From NCBI GenBank assembly GCA_905221605.1, contig CAJNDS010002483.1:107501-155000 (forward strand): a DNA stretch of 47,500 nt, read 5' to 3'. The notes under the pieces are model-generated. The model had not been told where the DNA came from. It worked only from the letters and a program-made list of their open reading frames with translations, and searched no databases. Shown here piece by piece: positions 43,601 to 47,500 of this stretch. Origin of the DNA: Symbiodinium natans. Lineage: Eukaryota; Sar; Dinophyceae; Suessiales; Symbiodiniaceae. Made by a program: the position numbers and the translations under genes. How positions within the stretch are numbered: position 1 is the stretch's first letter; each line of letters begins with the position of its first letter.

Positions 43601-45617
43601 CTTCATTTTTGATCCACCCCCCTAAACCCTAAACCCTAAACCCTAAACCCTAAGCCCTAAGCCCTCCTAAACCCTAAACCCTAAACCCTAAACCCTGACG
43701 CCTCGGCTGTGGGGACCTGTCCCCGTCTTTGCGTGCGGGGGCTTGAGCTTGTAGGAATTCGGGGGGTTTAGGGTTTAGGGTTTAGGGTTTAGGGTTTAGG
43801 GTTTAGGGTTTAGGGTTTAGGGTTCAGGGTTTAGGGTTTGGGGTTTAGGGCTTAGGGGCCCTGAACCCTGAATCGTACAGCTCAAGGTGGGTGAGCCCCA
43901 ACATCCCTAAACCCTAAACCCTAAACCCTAAACCCTAAACCCTAAACCCCAAACCCTTGCAGCTGCGCTGCTCTGCATCGCACAGAGAAGTTCTCCCCCT
44001 TGATTTCGGCGAAGCGCTTCAGAACGTGCAGCCGCCGGTTGCAGAAGCAGTGGATGCCCTCACCTTAGGATGGCCCTAGGGTTTAGGGTTTAGGGTTTAG
44101 GGTTTAGGGTTTAGGGTTTAGGGTTTAGGGTTTAGGGTTTAGGGTTTAGGGTTTAGGGTTTGCAAGCCCTCACCTGAGGAGGGCCCTTACAGCCCCCTGA
44201 CAAAAAACAATTCCGAAAGATGATCTTCTATTCAACCCAATAAGGGAAGATGTAGGGTTTAGGGTTTAGGGTTTAGGGTTTAGGGTTTAGGGTAAATATG
44301 ATCCTCTCAAACCCAATAAGGGAGCATGTAAGACAGTCCTATATATGATCCTCTCAAACCCAAGCAGGGAAGATGTAAGAAAGTCCTAAATATGATCCTC
44401 TCAAAAACAGTAAGGGGAAACAAACCCTAAACCCTAAACCCTAAACCCTAAAACAGAAAATATCCCAAGGTCCGACCAAGCCACTTGTCTCCACACACTC
44501 CAGCAGGAAGAAAGGCTCGGTGATGCTGATCTCGCCTGCGGGGGTCTCTTTGGCTGTTTCAATTTCGGCCCTAAGAGGAACCCCTGGCAAGAAGAATTGT
44601 GTTTTTTTCTTTTTGGGTCTTATAAGGGGAACCAAGGCCATTAACAAGAAAAAGGGTGTAAGGGCCTAATCACTGTGGGTCCTTATAATACACTGCAAGC
44701 TGTCACACCCGCTGAGTCACCTCCTCCCTATTAAGGGCTACATTCCCCCTAGAAGGGACCCTTAATCTTCTTCCCCTATGTAAACCCTATGTACGCCTTG
44801 CCCCGAAATGACCTCGAAATAACCCCTAAGGTCCCTTATAAGGGTCTCTCGTTTAGTCCCTTGACCCTAAGCTTTCAACCCCTAAGCCCGTCACAATCAC
44901 AGCTTGGGATGTTCCCCCATAGGTACCCCCTCCCCCCCTATTCTGAGCCATATTAAGGAGCTGGTAGTATAAGGGGGAACATCCCAACCTGAAACCCTAA
45001 ACCCTAAACCCTAAACCCTAAACCCTAAACCCTAAACCCTAAACCCTAAACCCTAAACCCTAAACCCTAAAGTCGCAGCGATGGTCCTGCCACCAGCTGG
45101 TCGACCGTTTCTTGCGTGGTCCGCCCATCCCGAAAGCGATCACTGCATCCATCCTGCGACGCTGGCGATTTAGGGTTTAGGGTTTAGGGTTTAGGGTTTA
45201 GGGTTTAGGGTTTAGGGTTTAGGGTTTAGGGTTTAGGGTTTAGGGTTTAGGGTGTGTAGGCTTTAGGGTTTATAGGGTGTAGGGTTCATAGGGTTTATAG
45301 GGTTTAGGGTTTATACTGTTTATGCTGCTTAGGGCTTTTAGGGTTTATAAGGTGTAGGGTAGTTTAGGGTTTAAAAGGTTGATGAAAGGCGCATCAGACA
45401 GCTGCGGGTTGATCTAGGAAGGGTTGTCTTGCTCCATGCGTTCCCCTACTACCCCCCCCCCCTCTACACCCCCCCGAATTTGCCCCCATACTTAAGGTTA
45501 AGCCGAAACCCTAAGCCCTAAACCCTAAACCCTAAACAAGGCCATTCAAGGGGGGAACCTAGGGGGCGGTAAAGTAGACGGGGGTAGTCGGGGAACCTCT
45601 GTCTTGCGGGAATCCGC
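40633..45617 (-). CDS. Multi-exon gene with telomere-repeat introns, unknown protein, partial
   Basis: Phase-consistent AG|G exons: 45597-45617, 45087-45153 (FRDGRTTQETVDQLVA), 44455-44583 (RAEIETAKETPAGEISITEP; FFLLECVETSGLVGPWDIF), 43969-44063 (GIHCFCNRRLHVLKRFAEIK), 42700-42783 (DAEFERIIEGCYNGARSKAS), 42328-42368 (VRLAEKILFHRDTW), a doubtful 11-nt 41324-41334, 40996-41023, 40863-40910 (VVATTNRKFKVHAVLP) and 40633-40682. The donor of the 129-nt exon is GTTTTAGGG, the start of the telomere-type array itself. The exon at 42700-42783 is preceded by CCCTAAACCGCAG. A 16-nt exon at about 45870-45885 may precede. No family is recognised. The central four exons are the best supported; the ends are tentative. 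Confidence 0.5.
40933..41440. repeat. CCCTAAA and TTTAGGG blocks
   Basis: CCCTAAA at 40933-40970 and 41053-41105; TTTAGGG at 41187-41240 and 41370-41425. CAATAAAC words recur at 41130-41180 and 41250-41270. Confidence 0.9.
41720..41800. repeat. Direct head-to-head telomere-type junction
   Basis: GGGTTTAGGTTTAAACCCTA at about 41738-41757: TTTAGGG units meet CCCTAAA units with no spacer, followed by CCCTACA variants. Confidence 0.8.
41925..42035. mobile_element. Family A element
   Basis: Near-copy of the element at 20315-20430: AACCTGGGATTAAAAAGGGT, GCTTAAAGGGGTTTATAAGG, then AAAAAGGGAATAAGGGC and TACTGGGCGTCCTAGT. The ends are inverted relatives (GCTGCCCAGTAAC / AGTACTGGGCGTC). Confidence 0.65.
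42103..43180. repeat. Telomere-type blocks in the introns of the 45.6-40.6 kb gene
   Basis: CCCTAAA at 42103-42155 and 42613-42670; TTTAGGG at 42246-42280, 42793-42880 and 43047-43180 (with TTGAGGG units). AAGTTCGACCCATC occurs at 42170 and 42299. A C-run lies at 42205-42220. Confidence 0.9.
43425..44300. repeat. Telomere-type blocks, some flanked by a direct repeat
   Basis: CCCTAAA at 43425-43519, 43624-43695 and 43906-43950; TTTAGGG at 43767-43850, 44078-44162 and 44253-44293. GCCCTCACCTTAGGATGGCC (44056) and GCCCTCACCTGAGGAGGGCC (44166) sit either side of the 44078-44162 array, like a target duplication. An open plus frame at 43195-43290 and a minus ATG at 43359 were not used in the gene model. 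Confidence 0.9.
44214..44415. repeat. Tandem repeat of about 50-60 bp interrupted by TTTAGGG
   Basis: Units like AAATATGATCCTCTCAAACC, CAATAAGGGAAGATGTAAGA and AAGTCCT start near 44216, 44294, 44343 and 44390. The first unit is cut after GAAGATGTAGGG by a TTTAGGG array (44253-44293) that ends exactly where the next unit begins. Confidence 0.8.
44423..44452. repeat. CCCTAAA block supplying a splice donor
   Basis: Four CCCTAAA units adjoin the end of exon 44455-44583. In transcript sense the intron begins GTTTTAGGGTTTAGGG, so the GT of the donor is part of the telomere-type repeat. Confidence 0.75.
44740..44875. mobile_element. Family B element
   Basis: CCCTAGAAGGGACCCTTAAT, CTTCCCCTATGTAAACCCTA, TAACCCCTAAGGTCCCTTAT and AGGGTCTCTCGTTTAGTCCC match the copies at 22262-22425 and 16016-16272 in order. 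Confidence 0.65.
44904..44988. mobile_element. Family C element with perfect 15-bp terminal inverted repeats
   Basis: TTGGGATGTTCCCCC (44904-44918) and GGGGGAACATCCCAA (44973-44987) are exact inverted copies, 54 bp apart. The whole unit is 84 bp and abuts a telomere-type array (44991 on). It has no coding capacity; it looks like a miniature inverted-repeat element. Confidence 0.75.
44991..45365. repeat. CCCTAAA and TTTAGGG arrays around exon 45087-45153
   Basis: CCCTAAA at 44991-45070 and TTTAGGG at 45167-45253, then degenerate TATAGGG/TGTAGGG units to 45365. The exon between follows the usual CCCTAAA-exon-TTTAGGG layout. Confidence 0.92.
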
Positions 45618-45744
45618 CTGTTGGCACTCAATCGGCGTTGCCCCAAACAACCCCGAAACGACCCTCAATCAAGTCTTGAAAACCCTTCAATCCTACACCC
45701 TAAGCCCGAAATCCTAAACACCAAAACCCTTACCCTAAACACTA

Positions 45745-46380
45745 AACCCTAAACCCTAAACCCTAAGCCCTAAACCCTAAACCCTAAACCCTAAACCCTA
45801 AACCGGAGGCCATACTTGCAAGCTTGGGTGGACCTAGGATGGCAGGAACCCCTTGCCTGCGTAAAGCTAATGTCTCTCACGGGCACGCGGCAGGTCCTGA
45901 GAGCTTGCAGGGATAAGCTCTAAGCCCTGTAGGGTTTAGGGTTTAGGGCTTGGGGTTTAGGGTTTAGGGTTTAGGGTTTAGGGTTTAGGGTTTCGGGTTC
46001 AGGGTTTGGGGTTTAGGGTTTAGGGTTAGGGTTCAGTGAACGATTCTTCTGGACAGGTTCTCTGTAGTTCACCAAAAGCAGTAAACCCTTCTTCATATGG
46101 TCCCAAGATTCCCAAGTAGCCCCAAAGTCATCCCCAAAGAGCACCGAAGGTCCCGCATAAGGGTCCCTTGATCCAACCCTAGGGTTTATTTAGGGTTTAG
46201 GGTTTAGGGTTTAGAGTTTAGGGTTTAGGGTTTAGACCAACCAACGCCAAGTTTAGGACAACCGCGGTCGGACAAAGCGGCATTGTTGTGCTGCATGAGG
46301 GAGGGTTTGTACTTGTCCAGTTTCACCCGAAACCCTAAACCCTAAACCCTAAACCCCAAACCCTAAACCCTAAACCCAAA
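45745..46380. repeat. Telomere-type blocks, a family B copy and a candidate exon
   Basis: CCCTAAA at 45745-45804 and 46332-46378; TTTAGGG at 45930-46030 and 46190-46235. A family B relative is at 46085-46172. A minus frame at 46240-46326 reads VKLDKYKPSLMQHNNAALSD and is likely coding, but its acceptor is not clear. Confidence 0.7.
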
Positions 46381-46394
46381 TCCCAAACGTTGGG

Positions 46395-46934
46395 TTGGGA
46401 CTGAATGCTTGAGGGGCTTCGTCAGTACGCCGCCTGACCAAAGTTCCCTTGTAAGTTCTTCGCGGGGTTTGGGGCCACGACTGGCTAGGAACAATTATAT
46501 AGGGTTCTGCAGGGAAGCCACTACTACTTAAGGTTCCCTAAGCTTCCATAAGGTTCCCTAGGTACCTACCACCCATGAAAACCCTAAACCCTGAACGGCC
46601 CGCCTGGGCCTATGGGCCCTGCTTGGGCCTATTTGGGTTGGGCAGGTGCCTAGCTCAGGAAGGTGAGGGGCCCCCCTGAACCCCCTCCTGGGCCCCTAAG
46701 TCCTGGGCCGAAATCCCTTTACCCTTTTCCTTTGTGCTTTTGCCCAGGCCCTCTGGGCCTTTCTGCCCTTCTGCCTGTGGTTTTTGGGGAACCTGAACCC
46801 GGTTGGCGACCACCGTGATGGAATGAAGAAGTTTTATGGAAGTAAGCAGTTGGCTTGAGTTTAGGCCTAAACGCAAAAAGGAATACGTTTGGGTGGCTTT
46901 GCCGCCTCGGACGGCGTGGGGTGGGAGAAAAATG
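46395..46934. other. Spacer after the gene ending at 46935
   Basis: A minus frame at about 46400-46470 (REELTRELWSGGVLTKPLKH) looks coding but has no certain splice sites. A longer minus frame (46655-47002) continues from exon 46935-47005 in another phase and becomes Gln/Gly-rich; it is probably 3' flank. Confidence 0.35.
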
Positions 46935-47247
46935 CTAGATGGCCTTCCACAATCGGGCCAAATCTGCTCTTCGCGCCTCACGAAGCTTTTGAGATTTCTC
47001 AAAACCTAACCTTCACAGCATCTTTCGCCCTATCACAGCAAACCCTAACCCCTAGACCCTAGACCCTAAACCTAAACCCTAAACCCTAAACCCTAAACCC
47101 TAAACCCTAAACCCTAAACCCTAAACCCTAAACCCTAAACCCTAAACCCTAAACCTCCTGGTGACCAAGTCTCAGCTCGGATGCGAGCCGCCGAATTTTG
47201 CGCTCCAGCCGGGCGGCTGCAGCCCGCTTTCCTTGGTGTCGCAAAGC
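46935..47247 (-). CDS. Last two exons of a gene encoding a basic helical C-terminus
   Basis: Exon 47166-47247 follows CATCCG|AG before GCT and reads ALRHQGKRAAAARLERKIRR and on; its donor is CTTG|GTCACC (phase 1). Exon 46935-47005 starts AG|GTTTTGAG and completes FEKSQKLREARRADLARLWK, then AI and TAG. The joined end is a long, highly basic, probably coiled helix. The intron between contains a CCCTAAA array (47070-47154). Upstream exons lie beyond or were not found. No family is recognised. An alternative GA donor would lead into a different, longer frame. Confidence 0.5.
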
Positions 47248-47257
47248 CTCGGATGCG

Positions 47258-47500
47258 GTTTAGGGTTTAGGGTTTAGGGTTTAGGGTTTAGGGTTTAGGG
47301 TTTAGGGTTTAGGGTTTAGGGTTTAGGGTTTAGGGTTTAGGGTTTAGGGTTTAGGGTTTAGGGTTTAGGTTTAGGGTTTAGGGTCTAGGGTTTAGGGTTT
47401 GGGGTCTAGGGTTTAGGATTTAGGGTTTGGGGCTTGGGGTTTGGGGCTTGGGGTTTGGGGTTTGAGGTTTGGGGTTTGGGGTTTGCGGTTTGGGGTTTGG
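47258..47500. repeat. TTTAGGG array passing into TTTGGGG at the right edge
   Basis: About 17 TTTAGGG units to 47372, then mixed and finally TTTGGGG units to the window end. The array begins two bases after the exon acceptor region, so it is the end of an intron in the minus-strand gene. Confidence 0.93.

Noticed and set aside
1-47500. CRISPR array or prokaryotic operon
   Set aside because: Repeats are telomere-type with variable spacing, and genes have spliceosomal introns; nothing prokaryotic is present.
1-47500. Plant subtelomere (TTTAGGG is also the plant repeat)
   Set aside because: GC and GA donors, the AG|G rule, unidirectional genes and the alveolate-type cox1 fragment point to a dinoflagellate.

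Overview
The window looks like nuclear DNA of a dinoflagellate, most likely a symbiodiniacean or close relative. The support is: plant/alveolate-type TTTAGGG repeats throughout; introns with GT, GC and GA donors and a near-invariant AG|G acceptor; genes that almost all read from the minus strand; a 5'-truncated LINE-type reverse transcriptase; and a degraded, dinoflagellate-style mitochondrial cox1 fragment. There is no bacterial or viral gene organisation. Most open frames in a six-frame view are chance frames in GC-rich or repeat DNA.

Main result: the many blocks of (TTTAGGG)n/(CCCTAAA)n are not simply a subtelomere. They lie inside introns. Fifteen small exons (21-90 nt) can be chained on the minus strand from 22451 down to 7134 with consistent phase and AG acceptors. 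Together they encode a soluble glutathione S-transferase (about 262 codons read, 3' end not found). All 14 introns between them carry telomere-type repeats. In the sense of transcription these usually read TTTAGGG near the donor and often CCCTAAA near the acceptor. The introns also carry dispersed elements with inverted ends.

Layout: 1-3.1 kb, telomere-type blocks and a candidate small secreted-protein gene (minus). 3.1-7.1 kb, repeats, with the unresolved 3' end of the GST gene. 7.1-22.5 kb, the GST gene, including a repeat-poor island at 13.2-15.5 kb. 22.6-26.9 kb, a candidate gene of tiny exons whose first intron holds the reverse transcriptase/RNase H element. 27-32 kb, telomere-type blocks, microsatellites and isolated candidate exons. 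32-36.3 kb, an accessory stretch poor in telomere repeats with an unknown ORF, a 74-bp minisatellite, an HMG-box/protein kinase gene broken by a stop and a frame change, a GTGGGGGA minisatellite and a short complete ORF. 37.3-38.5 kb, a compact gene with short ordinary introns next to the mitochondrial insertion. 38.9-47.5 kb, telomere-type blocks dense again, with a second telomere-intron gene (45.6-40.6 kb, unknown protein) and the last two exons of another gene (47.2-46.9 kb).

Exon structures were read by eye from splice signals and phase. The GST is well supported because the joined product follows the family order from end to end. The other multi-exon genes rest on phase and AG|G alone and are much less certain.
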